DNA of 64,000 bases from Coccinella septempunctata (Eukaryota > Arthropoda > Insecta > Coleoptera > Coccinellidae): positions 9,798,501-9,862,500 of the forward strand of contig NC_058191.1 of assembly GCF_907165205.1 (NCBI RefSeq), read 5' to 3'. The notes beneath the pieces were generated by a model. The model had not been told where the DNA came from. It saw only the letters and a program-made list of their open reading frames with translations, and made no database searches. Position 1 is the stretch's first letter. Each line of letters opens with the position of its first letter. Positions 22,329-33,298 of the stretch are shown here, piece by piece. A program made the translations under genes and the position numbers.

Positions 22329-23859
22329 TACACTGCGCAAAAAAATTAACGCACATTATGGAAATCACAAATTTATTCTACAACTGAAGGTGTTCTCAAT
22401 TTTAATTATTTTTATCAGAATTATGCATGCATATGTTATCCACTTTCAACGGTTTTCTTCAATACAGATGTTTTTTCCCAGCAAGAATGAAAAAAGATGA
22501 TATTATCAGATTTTGAATGTATTGGCTCCATTCTAAAATCAGTTGTTCTCGATAAATTCTAGTGATCAATAGTTTTTCTTTCGTTTGATTTTCTACACTC
22601 GATAGCTATGCAACGCGAAACACGCAATTTGACCCAAAAGGAATGTGCCCAAGCGGTAGTTTTGCGAGAAGAAGGGTGGACATACACCAGAATTGCAGAA
22701 AGGTTTGGAGTTTCCCATACAAGTGTGTCCAGAATGTTGCAGCGATTCAGGGAGACAGGCATGAATGTCCGAAGACCAGGACAGGGTAGACCACGGGTAA
22801 CAACTGCCATTCAAGAACGTTACTTGAGAGTTTCTTCGTTGAGGCAACGGTTTGCAACCGCTCGCCTCCTTCAAATTCAGCTTGAGCAAACTCATGAGGT
22901 GCAAATTAGCACTCAGACAATAAGAAATCGCCTCAGAGAATATGATTTAAGGCCTCGTGTCGCGGCAAGAGGCCCAGCTCTTACCCCAGCCCATCGAAGA
23001 ACGCGTTTGGATTTTGCGAGAGAGCATATCCATTGGGAAGAGGCCGATTGGGAAAGAGTTCTCTTCACAGATGAGTCTAGATTCTGCCTCTACCATTGTG
23101 ATCGACGTTCCCTTGTATACAGACGTCCACATGAAAGATATGCTCAGTGCAATTTCCTGAATACTACTGGTTTCGGGGGATGATCGATTATGGTATGGGG
23201 TGGAATATCTTTGACTGCTCGCACAGACCTAGTGGTCGTTGATAATGAAGCTATGAATGCTTAAAAGTATATAAGGAACATTCTTGAAGAGCATGTAGTG
23301 CCATTTGCCCCATACATTGGTGAAAATTTTATTTTTATGGACGATAATGCTAGACCCCCATCGTGCGCGCATCGTTCAGGAGTACCTTGAAGAGGTTGAA
23401 GTCTCTCGAATGAAATGGCCAGCAAGAAGTCCAGATCTCAATCCGATTGAGCAGGTTTGGGACATCCTCAATAGAAGGCTGAGAAGTTCAGAAAATCGTC
23501 CAGCTACTCTTAATTACTTAGGAATCCAACTCGGAGAAATCTGGGAATGATTAGTTCAGAACATTTTAAGATCACTCATTTTGAGTATGAACCGTCGTTG
23601 CCGAGTTGTAATCAACGCAAGGGGTGGAAATACCAAGTATTAAATCACTTATCAGCATTTCAGTATTTTGAAAATTGTTCATTTCTCTTCTTCACATAAG
23701 ATTCGGTGAAATCCTGAATTTTTTTTCCATTTAATGTGTCTTGTTTCGTTCAAAACCTTCCCGAGAGAACATAAAAAATAAGTTATAAAGTCAATGTAGA
23801 GTTAACTTCCATTAAAATTGAGATTTTCAGAATGTGCGTTAATTTTTTTGCGCAGTGTA
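22329..23859 (+). mobile_element. Tc1-like transposon copy 2 (TA duplications included)
   Basis: The element proper is 22331-23857 (1527 bp). The same 27-bp perfect TIRs as at 5101-6607 are flanked by TA. It is very similar to copy 1 over its whole length, in the same orientation, and lacks copy 1's short deletions, so it better represents the family. It carries one disabled transposase gene. Confidence 0.95.
22608..23643 (+). pseudogene. Tc1-like DD34E transposase, copy 2 (disabled)
   Basis: The start at 22608 is followed by a bipartite DNA-binding region (HTH at about residues 10-60, then TRPG-like linker GQGRPRVTT). The catalytic residues are Asp near 155 (LFTDESRF), Asp near 246 (MDDNARP) and Glu near 281 (SPDLNPIEQVW). 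Exactly 34 residues lie between the second Asp and the Glu. The span to the natural end (NTKY, stop 23641-23643) is 1036 bp, one base more than 345 codons. The extra base is the fifth C at 23355-23359. In-frame stops occur at 23181-23183, about 23262 and 23548-23550. The protein would be about 344 residues, normal for the family. It is inactive. Confidence 0.95.
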
Positions 23860-24420
23860 TATTCATAGAGGGTGATTCATTGAAAAATGCTCATACAATT
23901 AGGGAAGATGGAAGACACAAAGGTGCTGTACTTAATAACCTATATTTTATGAGTCTACCATTCTTTTCAACCAAGGTACAGGCTGATTCAGTGGCTTAGC
24001 TATATAGTCGAGGGCCTTTTGCAAAAAACAGGGTTTTAATTAAGTCGAAGTATATATTAATAAGTCGAAATCTGCAAAGCTACCTCATCATTGTTATTTT
24101 ACCCCTTGCATCGTAGGGCACAGCAAAGCTACTTACTACGGGAATGAGCAAGAGTCTTGCGAGAGCATTTATAGAGTTGAGGAGTTCAGGAATATAGTTA
24201 CTTGAATAAATAATGATATTATACTGGATATTGGAACGAAATTTATCGGAAAGAATATTTATCTATGTATATGAAATATTCAGTTGTGAATAAAAAAACA
24301 CGAAACAATGACCACAGAGTATATAGATTTTTCATGTTCAAATGGTTACTTATGTGTTATAAAAAAAACACAACTGATTATTTTTCTACACATAAGTTCA
24401 CATTTGTACTTGAATAATCT
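23860..24420. other. non-coding flank, possible degenerate TIR sequence
   Basis: Just right of copy 2, AGAGGGTGATTCATTG resembles the outer end of the elements at 60882 and 61900, but no partner end was found. The rest is featureless and AT-rich and may belong to the hAT remnant that follows. Confidence 0.3.
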
Positions 24421-24423
24421 AGC

Positions 24424-24651
24424 CTAATTTTCCAAGAAAGAACCAATGAATTCAGTCAAAACTGGAATAATTTCAGCCTTATTTTTTATTGATATTAGTT
24501 GAGCCAATAGTATTCCTGCTTGAATATTTTTTATCGGTTTTAATTTGCTGAATAATCTTTCAGCTTTTGCAGAAATAACAGGAATTGTATGGAAGTGTAA
24601 TACTGCTATGAATACTTCTGTAAGATCGCATTTCTGCATTTTGTATTTCAT
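24424..24651 (-). pseudogene. hAT transposase C-terminal (dimerisation) remnant
   Basis: The minus strand encodes TIPVISAKAERLFSKLKPIK and continues NIQ..., matching the conserved hAT C-terminal pattern (P-V-S-A-E-R-FSKLK-IK) found in hAT transposases and in domesticated ZMYM-type proteins. Only about 75 codons survive, with no DDE core or BED finger nearby. The context of pure repeats argues for a transposon relic and against a host ZMYM gene. Confidence 0.7.
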
Positions 24652-25450
24652 TATTCTTCTTCATACAAAATTGTAGAAATATATGGTAAAAATAGAAAAA
24701 TTTAAGGGTGGAAATTGGTCCTATCATATCAAAATATTTAGTCTGAAATTGGTTACATATTAGAATTAGGCTTTTCCTCTATTTATTATAGAATCTGATG
24801 ATAGAAAATCGAACATTTTAATGACTGCAATGCAATGGTTCCATCTGAAAGTGCTCAAATTGCAGGATATTGTAGAAAATATTTACCATTTCGAATACTT
24901 ATTTATCCCCTGCCTCGAAATCAGTGATCAGAGGGTTATTCCTAGAGTTTTTCTAAACTTTTTCCCCTTTTTTCTTCGAAATGGAGATCTAAGCCATATG
25001 TTATTGGAAAAATTTATTTTCCTTGCACTTGGAGGATTCGAAGTCATATACGACAATAATAATGAAATAATTATGAAATTTAGTAATTTTGAAGCGTTTT
25101 GAGCAATGACTAGTAACAAAATTATATGTACATATCTTTTCAAAAATCAAACCCGAAGCCTCAAAGCAGATGAATTTTTGTATAAAATTTGAGACAACTG
25201 GAAACGCGACAGCTGAAGAAAAAAACGAATCGGGATACGGAAGTATCTTCCGATTTTGAACCTTATTTTTCAATTTACAAATGACAAAATTGGGTGCTCA
25301 CATTCAGGCATTCAGTTCTAAGGGCGGCGAAAGAGTATCTGTAATGATATAAAGAACAAGAAAATCATGTGAATTCGTATGATTTAATAATATGTTCAAT
25401 ACACACCCAATTTACAGACCTCTTTAGATTTTTTCACATAGAAATGGGTA
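24652..25450. other. non-coding, nothing recognised
   Basis: Overlapping open frames on both strands (24821-25102 plus, 24928-25273 minus) mirror each other and have no motif. The sequence just before 25451 contains a purine-rich AGAAATGGGTA. Confidence 0.3.
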
Positions 25451-26573
25451 TGTAGCACCAGAATTGAATTCTTCCCACGTCTTTTTCATTGATCATTAAT
25501 TCTGATCTGTTGTCTTCTCATGACCATCTCTGTTATTCGAATTAGTTTATTTCATTTTTACTGTTTACTTTTGTCGAGTTTCAGATGAATGAATCCTCAT
25601 ATTCTCTAGAGTGGACCCTGGATTCAGTTCATCTTCAGAACACGATGTGAACTTTTCAAATATGGTTGTACGGTCTGTGGCATGCCATGATACTGGTTGA
25701 TATTCTTTCGTCCTGGTTCCAGCCTAAAACGCCTGCTATGGTAATCGTGCACACTCAATTGGTGTGATCTACTCATTATACTTTGTAATCTCATTTATAT
25801 ATTCTCATATTCATTTATCGTGCTCGACTATAGTTTTCAGACTACTGCACTCCTCAAAACCAACGATTAGTGGTTTCCTTCATTAGTACTTTCATTTTGT
25901 TAGTGTCATACTCCATCATTTGTATCTTCTATTTTTCTGATGGACATTCTCATCGTGCTTAGTCGTAAGCAGTCAGTAAATGTTGTATTCAATAAATATC
26001 AATTAAAATAATCTTGCTCTTTCCAGATTGATCATTCTTGCTCTTCTCATTTAACTCATAATATTCATGCTCTGCTCATATTTAAATTATAATTATTGCT
26101 CGATTGACATTTAATGTATTAATCTCTCATTGATGACCAGACTTAGACAATTTGATTCCACCTCTTGGCCTATTTCACTATTACAACTCAGTCTTCTCAT
26201 TGAAATTCATTATTCAAATCAATTTTCAGTGATTGCTCAGTTACTGTAAACATTGTGTTTTTGAATTTATTGAACTTCACAAAGTCCAAGTCTGACCTCA
26301 AGTGGCTTCTCATTTGAACTACTCTGGATTATCTGTGCTTTCAGTTGAACAATGTCTGAGTCTATATATATGTTGATATTTGTCTTTATTACTGTATAAC
26401 TTATTGTATTCTTTATTACTATTTCACTATTAGCTTCATGCAGGTGTCTTATTCATTTTATAATTGTGAACGATATACAATAAATATTTTTATACCATCT
26501 CCAACTCAATTATTTGGTAATACAGTCCACTACTCTTTTTTTACAAAATCATAACACTCCCGATTTTGAACAG
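25451..26573 (+). repeat. LTR-like repeat, copy 1
   Basis: About 1.1 kb of non-coding DNA that recurs at 56716-58021 in the same orientation. It opens TGTAGCACCAGAATTGAA after a purine tract. It contains a TATA-like run at about 26358-26370 and AATAAA at about 26482. It passes TTACA at 26545 before a last shared block ending GATTTTGAACAG. TG-start, TTACA-end, TATA and polyadenylation signal suggest a solo LTR, but no target duplication is visible and the true 3' edge (26545 or 26573) is ambiguous. Confidence 0.5.
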
Positions 26574-26579
26574 AAGGAA

Positions 26580-27021
26580 TCACACAGTGTGGGATTACGC
26601 GATCATGGAACACATTCCTTAGAGTAGCTAAAATTTTCACAGATGTTTGAAATAGCTATTGGACAATTATTCAGAATTCAAACTATCTATATAAAGTCAT
26701 AAGTATTCTGCTGTTAATGTTCCATCAAATGAAATAGGTCACAGAGAAAAATTTCATTGTAGAATACCCTCCTTTTCTGTGAACTCATCATTGCATGATT
26801 TCTCAAGATCACATAGTTATTAAGATTGTTCACAAAATTTCTCTGTACTTACTTTCCACTATCAGCATATTTATAATATGCAGCATCCTGAATCCTCCAT
26901 CAACAATTTGCTTCACATGATTAACAAACAAAAGTTTTCTATCCAAAACTATACCAAGATCCCTAATCTCGTTCATCCTATTAGTGGAAAACCATCAACG
27001 AGTAATGGGCAATCCATGATG
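26580..27021 (-). pseudogene. old LINE, 3' RT part (left of the nested insertion)
   Basis: The minus strand reads MNEIRDLGIVLDRKLLFVNH, then VKQIVDGGFRMLHIINML, the thumb-region pattern of Jockey/I-type RTs (RDLG..LD.KL.F..H). The reading is continuous with the RT palm at 30670-31100 once the younger LINE at 27035-30656 and one target duplication are removed. There are many stops. The 3' end is not defined. Confidence 0.7.
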
Positions 27022-27034
27022 ATTATATGTTTGG

Positions 27035-27665
27035 CTACCTGGTTAAAACCCAGAAAAAGGAAATATTCGAAGTGAAGCGACTCTACAACCTCTGTATTGT
27101 GGTTGAGCATAAAAAGAGGCCTGAAAGTCCAAGCCAGTGCTTTAGGTGCCAAAGGTACGGGCATGCACAAAACAAATGCTCCTTCCCGTGGAGATGCGTG
27201 AAGTGCTCAGGAAGCCACAGCAGCAATGACTGCACACTCACCAGAAAAGGTGAAGAGAGAAATGCCACATGCGTCTTATGTGGAGAAGAGGGCCATCCAG
27301 CTAGCTACAAAGGATGTAGCGAGTTCAAAATGGTGACCAGAAAGAAAAATTCCCGAAAATCAGTTGAACAGAAAAAGAAGGTAACAAAAACAACAACTTC
27401 TGAACAAAAAATTCAGGAAGTAGCAAAGACCCAACCTACAGAGCAGGAAAAGAAGAGGGAGACTCCAAAACCCGTCCAGAAAAAAGAAGGACAGAAAAAG
27501 CTTACAATGAAACAAGCTGTGAACAGTCAACAGGAGAAGAAAAAGATATCTGAATCAGCCGATGATTTAGATATCTTCACGGAAAAAATTTTCAACAAGA
27601 TAATGTTGAAAATTGAGAGGGAAATGGAGAAAAAACTCCAAGCATTATTCAGTAAACTGAATTAA
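27035..27665 (+). pseudogene. LINE ORF1 (gag-like), 5'-truncated
   Basis: The surviving frame opens in the middle of the RRM-like region (VKRLYNLCIVVEHKKRPE). It is followed by three zinc knuckles at about 27134-27310: C-x2-C-x4-H-x4-C (CFRCQRYGHAQNKC), WRCVKCSGSHSSNDC, and CVLCGEEGHPASYKGC. A lysine-rich, low-complexity tail follows, then a possible coiled segment (EREMEKKLQALFSKLN). ORF1 proteins of this type bind the element RNA. The stop TAA at 27663-27665 overlaps the ORF2 ATG as TAATG. Confidence 0.9.
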
Positions 27666-30385
27666 TGGACCTTACGGATATTAGGAAGAAATCCCTCAAG
27701 ATAATCTCGTGGAACATAAACGGGATCAACACTCGTAAAGCCGAGATAGAACAAATAATATCAGAAAGACAACCTGATATTATAGCCCTACAGGAAACAA
27801 GAATAAACCGGAACAGAAGACTGAATTTCATGAATTATGAAACATATAGATGTGACAGAATTACAAACACCGGAGGAGGAGTAGCAATATTGGTGAGAAC
27901 AGATCTGAAACACTACTTTAAAAGTAGATCCGACGAAACACAAGGAAAAACAGAAAAAGTGACGATTGTTGCCGAATTAAATCGGCAAAGAGACGAAATA
28001 ACCTCGGCGTATAAGCCACCACAAAACAATCTATTGGAAGAAGAGATAAACAACATGTTGGAAGGATCAAACCCGAAAATCTCCATCGGAGATTTCAACT
28101 GTAAATCCCCATTATGGAATAGCATAACAGAGAATAGAAATGGCAAAAAACTCAAGGATTTCGCCGAAAGACAAAATGCCATAGTTATTGGACCAGAGCT
28201 ACCGACATATCTTGCTTTTGGAAGAGGAATACCAGATGTAATAGATATCGCGATATTGAAAAATATAACTCAAGAATTCTCGATTGAAACTTTGGAAGAT
28301 GGAACCTCAAACCACAATCCCGTGGAATTGACAATTGGAGAAGAACCAAGAGAAAAACTGCTGGAAATAAGAGAATATACCAATTGGACTAAATACAGCC
28401 ATTTATTACAATCGGAAATAACAGAAATTCCAACAATAAATACTCCAGACGATCTGGAATGTGCGGTTGATAAACTGGAAGAGATTATATTGAAAGCTTA
28501 CGAAAAAAGCACGAGAACAGTGAAGAGACCAGCTCCAAGTCATCCGCATGGCGATACGCCTAAAGAAGTAAAAGATCTTATACAAGAAAATCGAAGACTC
28601 AGAAGAATATATAGGATGAACAAAAATGATCTAAATAGAAGGAACCTCAACCAACATAGCCAAGTTCTGAAAAATGCCCTGAAAGATCTAAAAACAAGCA
28701 GATGGAACAAAAGGGTTCAAGAACTGAATACAATCGATCATTTTGCATGGAGAATGCAAAAAAGCCTACGAGGAGAAAAGACTTAAATTCCACCCCTACA
28801 CGGAGAAAGGGGAATGGCTTATACCAATACTGATAAGGCAGATGCATTGGCGGACTCGATCGAACGAGAATCGAGAATAAATTACAGGATAGACGACGAT
28901 AATGAAGATTTGAAAGAACTGGTTGAAGAAAATGATGAAGAAATGGATGAATTACCAGCGACTGCTGAAATAGACAAGCCAACATCGCCAAATGAAATCA
29001 GGGAAATAATTAGAAGTTTGAAGAAGAGGAAAGCTCCCGGAAGCGATAAAATAACGAATGTTATGTTAAAGAAATTACCTAGAAAAGGTATAGCCGCTCT
29101 AACTAATATCGCGAATGGAATTATGAGGACAGATCACTACCCAGAAAAATGGAAAACAGCAGAAGTCATAGTATTCAATAAACCATTCAAAGAGAAGAAG
29201 TTTCCACAAAACTACAGACCGATAAGTCTACTGTCGGCTTTAGGAAAAGTAGTAGAAAGAATTATCGCCACGAGGCTAAATGAGAAAACCGAAAATCTGA
29301 AACTAATTCCACCAGAACAGTTCGGATTCAGAAGAGAGCATTCAACAGAACAACAATTATTAAGGCTCACAGAGTACATAACAGAGGGATTCCAAAATAA
29401 ACAAGCTACAGGTCTTGTTTTACTAGACGTCACCAGAGCATTCGACAGAGTATGGCATGAAGGATTAATATATAAGATGAGATGTGCTGGATATTCGATC
29501 AAAATATGCAAGTTGATACGGAATTATCTCAAAAATAGAAGATTTTACGTGAAAGTGGGAGGAGAATGCTCCTCAACAAGAGATATAGAGGCTGGAGTAC
29601 CCCAAGGATCAGTACTTGGGCCACTTCTGTACAACATATACATCCACGATATTCCGAAAAATCCAAGAACCATGCTAACGTTATATACTGACGACACAGG
29701 CATAGCAACTCGACACCGAAATCCTGAAATAATAGAACGAGTTCTACAAGAGTCGATTGACGAAACAAATGACTGGTGCATGAAGTGGAAAATCAAGCTC
29801 AATGGACAAAAGAGCCAAGCAATATTACTACAGAAGAGAAGACTGCGACCCACAACGAAACTGGATGTTGACGGCGAAGAAATCGACTGGAAAAATGAAG
29901 CCAAATATTTAGGAATAACACTTGACAAAGGACTTACTTGGAAAAGTCATATCAAACAAGCAATCGACAAAACGAAAGCAGCGATGAATAGACTCTATCC
30001 TCTGATAGGAAGAAGAAGCCACATGTCGAAAGAGACAAAATTGAAGATAATCAAAGCCGTTGCTAGGCCTCAACTGACTTATGGATCAGTTGCCTGGGGT
30101 TTCGCGGCAAAGAGCCATATCAAAAGAATTCAGGCCACTGAAAACAAGCTGCTACGATGTGCAATAGATTGACCTTGGTTTGTCAGGAATAGACAGATTT
30201 ATAAGGACCTGAAATGGGAAACCATAACGGAATTCATGAACAGAAAAGCAGAGAAATTATTCGAAACAGCGAAAAACCATCCGAATCAAGAACTCAGGAG
30301 ACTAGTGGACTACGACCCAGAGGAAGACAAAAGGAGAATGCGAATTTACCGAAGGAGACCAAGAGATCAATTAAAAAGAGATTAA
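27665..30385 (+). pseudogene. LINE ORF2: endonuclease and reverse transcriptase, two nonsense mutations
   Basis: The single frame runs 906 codons. The APE-type endonuclease occupies roughly residues 1-225: SWNINGIN, LQETRINRN, GGGVAILVR, SIGDFNCKSPLW near 140, and SNHNPVEL near 214. The RT spans about 460-730: RKAPGSD, NYRPISLLSALGK, FGFRREHST, LLDVTRAFDRVWHEGL, GVPQGSVLGP near 645, and LYTDDTGIA near 674. Thr replaces the usual Ala in the FADD/YADD motif, but both Asp remain. There is no RNase H, as in the Jockey clade. Stops are TAA at 28784-28786 and TGA at 30170-30172 (CGA-to-TGA likely). The C-terminal sequence continues past the second stop (PWFVRNRQIYKDL) to TAA at 30383-30385. Confidence 0.93.
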
Positions 30386-30669
30386 AATAACAACCTATTG
30401 AAAAATTCAATAAAGTGTTAATCCAATAGAGGATAAACACATAAATCCCAGCACGATAGTGTGCGAGAAGAAAACCGACCAAGAGATGAACGGTTTATAG
30501 GCAAATGCCCGGAACCAAAATTCAAGAAGCAGTAGGGTTTTTAGTGGGTCTCGAGCTCAGGAGAGTGAGAAACCCCACACTGTTCCCCCTCAGGAGATGA
30601 GGGTGGTTCGTCTGTCTTGCAGATTTTTCCCCTGCTACACCAAAAAAAAAAAAAAAATTATATGTTTGG

Positions 30670-31911
30670 TGAAGGTTATATGATAACATTGACCTTGAAA
30701 TATCTACGCGAAAAGAAATGAGAGAATCGAACTGAAAATGAACGGAATCCTAATGAGAAGAAACCCGCCTATACATTTTCAGATCTTCGGCGTACAATTC
30801 GAAATGCCTGTGTAGAGAGAATTCTAAATCATCATCGATGTAAACATTGAAAAGAAGGGGACCCTAATAAGAGCCCTGTGGAACCCTAGAGATCACCAAA
30901 ACAACCTTGGAAGAAACTCCAGCTACCACCCTATAATTTCGCCTATTTACTAAATATGATTCGAACCTGTTTAGAAATAGGCCAGTTATTCCGAAATACG
31001 ATAAAATGTTCAAGAGCATACCATGGTAAATTTCATCAGACGCTTTTGCCATGTCAGTATAGACGGTATCAGTTTGCACGCCTAGGTCGAAAGTTTCGGA
31101 CAAAAATTAATGAATGGCGCTAGATTTGTCAGAACTTACCTTCCTCTAAAAAACCCGTGCTGGTGAGATATTTGTCTGGGTTCAATCGAATCGAGATAAA
31201 TCATCAGTAATGATGGATTCGAATATCTTACTGAAATGGCCGAGGAAAGATACTGACCTTTAATTTCCGATCACATTGTTTTTACGTCTTTTATGAACAG
31301 GGACATCCTTCGCAAGATTACATCTCTCAGGAAAAACTCCATACTTCAAGGACTGAATAACAAATGCAATGATAAGGTGAGCTTGTATGTACAATTCTCA
31401 ATGAAATTGGGATCAATTGGTCTGAATTGCATTCAGACCACAGCCTTGTTCATTTTTATGTTCTTGATTTTTACCGCAACAGAGTCATACTACCAAGGCA
31501 AATTGAGCCTTCATAACGACTTGCAAACTGATCGTAAATAACCGGCTTATTTGGATCGTCATACACGTCTGAAAAATATCGAACGAAAGCGTTTGCGATA
31601 TCTGTGAAAGTTTCAAATCTGTTATTAATATGATCATCACCTGGGGATGCTATTTTTTGTCCTCATCTTCGATACGTATGACCAAAATTGTTTGCTGTCG
31701 TCAACAATATTATTTTCAACACGAGAAAAGTAGCTACTCTGCACGATCCCTGCTGATAGAGTGTTTACATTATGTATTTCTTATGTTTTGCAACAACGTT
31801 CTCCTTGAACGAAACTTTTTTATACCTCCTATAGGCATCAGTGATAAAGAAGTTATTCAGAAAATATACTGCTCCACAAGAGTTAGGAATTTCGTATTCA
31901 ATCGTTTTTAA
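30670..31911 (-). pseudogene. old LINE, RT fingers and palm (right of the nested insertion)
   Basis: On the minus strand, from 31900 downward, fragments in shifting frames follow LINE order. ITDLKLSQISQTL lies before the RT. HFSKIFESII and QHGFFRGR mark the fingers. GVQTDTVYTDMAKASDEIYH (30864-31103) is motif A with its catalytic Asp. FESYLVNRRNYRVV, SRVPQGSY, and YAEDLKM at about 30790 stand in for YADD. Numerous stops and shifts show age. It continues into 26580-27021 across the younger insertion. Confidence 0.8.
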
Positions 31912-31928
31912 AAGTATGTAATCTTCAA

Positions 31929-33298
31929 GAAAAGTGCTGTAAAATCATTTAAAACTCAATAACAACTTGAATCGATCCAATAAAAATCAGTATGAGACAT
32001 TTCGTCAATCTGTTCGCCTTTTTTCTGAAGTTTGGTTCTTTGCAAATTCTTCATGAATGTTCTTATTTTGAAATGAAGTCAGTTTATCAACGGCTTCGAT
32101 TTGAAATGAGTTTTCTGAAAATGCCAAGACGTAAATCAACAAACGCTGAGGCTAATAGGGCTATCGGAATGCTACAGGGTGGCCTAACTCAGGTTGTTGT
32201 AGCGGAAAGGCTCCAAGTCAGCCAAAGTGTGATATCTCGACTTTGGAATAGGTTCAGGAAGACAGGTTCCGTGTTGAAAAGACCAAGACTTGGTGGGCGA
32301 CGGAAAACAACACCTGCTCAGGATCGTTTCATCACCGTTTCGGTGAGAAGAAACTCTACATCTACGTGTAGAATTCTACGGAATACTCTTCAAAATGCAG
32401 ATGGGGTCCAAGTTTCCATCGAAACCATCAGACGACGTTTGAGAGAGGTGAATCTAGGTTCTAGACGGACCATTGAGAGGAGGTCCATTAACACGTGACC
32501 ATAAGCGTCAAAGACTGGAATGGACAAGGCAACATATCAATTGGAACGATCAATGGCATAGTGTCCTCTTCACTGATGAATCCAGATATGGACGATTTTC
32601 AGATTCTCGAAGAATAAGGGTATGGACAATCCCACACATACCCCATCCATTCCGAGGGGGTAGTGTTATGGTATGGGCCGGGATATTTTTCAACGGGCGC
32701 ACAGATCTACACATTTGTCCTGGGAATATGACCGCCTTACACTATAGGGAGCCTTACATTATTACAACATTGACAAATTTTCACGCTGCTATAATAGCAG
32801 CGTTTTCTCCAATAATTGGTGAAAATTTTCAATTTCTAGACGATAACGCTAGACCGCACCGTGCAGCCATAGTTGAGAATGCGCGCGAGGAGCTTGGTAT
32901 TCCACATTTACCAATACCTCCGCACTGACCAGGTTTGAATTGCATAGAACATGCATGGGATATGCTCCAAAGAAGATAAGATAATCATCAACCTACCCCA
33001 GAATCCTTAAATGATCTGAGAGAGCTTCTGCCCCGTTTATGGAACCAAATTCCCCAAGAAATGTTCAACAACCTCGTGTGTAGTATGCAAAGAAGATGTC
33101 AAGCTGTTATTGATGTCCATACATTGTATTGATAGTCTTAAAATGCTTGAATTCTCTGAGAATAAAATTTCGTTATTTTACTCGATTTATCTTAACCATC
33201 CTGCAGAACTGCTAAAATTAATTTGCAACTTGAAATCATATTAATATGAATTCTCATGACAAAAATCTTAATTTAACTATATTTTTCTGCACTTTTCG
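31929..33298 (+). mobile_element. Tc1-like transposon 3 (different family)
   Basis: Weak inverted ends GAAAAGTGCTGTAAAAT (31929) and its approximate complement (ending at 33298) bracket a Tc1-like transposase. The match is imperfect and the TA duplication is not clear, so the limits are provisional. The protein and the ends differ from the family at 5.1 and 22.3 kb. Confidence 0.6.
32121..33132 (+). pseudogene. Tc1-like DD34E transposase, third copy, frameshifted
   Basis: The start MPRRKSTNAE at 32121 leads into an HTH (LTQVVVAERLQVSQSVISRL, then WNRFRKTGSV). A one-base insertion near 32466 shifts the frame after NLGSRR. The catalytic part continues as RGGPLTRDHKRQRLEW, SVLFTDESRYG (first Asp), FLDDNARPHRA (second Asp) and CIEHAWDML (Glu). 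The spacing between second Asp and Glu is again 34. The usual SPD before the Glu is mutated, including a stop at about 32926. The span is 1012 bp, one base over 337 codons. A further TAA lies after LQRR. It is inactive. Confidence 0.9.

Larger units (their letters stand above)
27022..30669 (+). mobile_element. Jockey-type LINE, 5'-truncated (target duplications included)
   Basis: A 13-bp direct repeat ATTATATGTTTGG flanks the element (27022-27034 and 30657-30669). The body is 27035-30656 and ends with a 15-base A tract, the signature of target-primed reverse transcription. It contains the end of ORF1 and a complete ORF2 with only two stop codons. It landed inside an older minus-strand LINE. 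The 5' truncation falls inside ORF1. Confidence 0.95.

Noticed and set aside
22559..22904. Minus-strand frames across the Tc1-like element
   Set aside because: Antisense shadows of the transposase. The same shadows occur in copy 1.
24424..24651. Host ZMYM-type gene
   Set aside because: Only the hAT C-terminal motif survives, with no neighbouring exons, in a repeat-rich setting.
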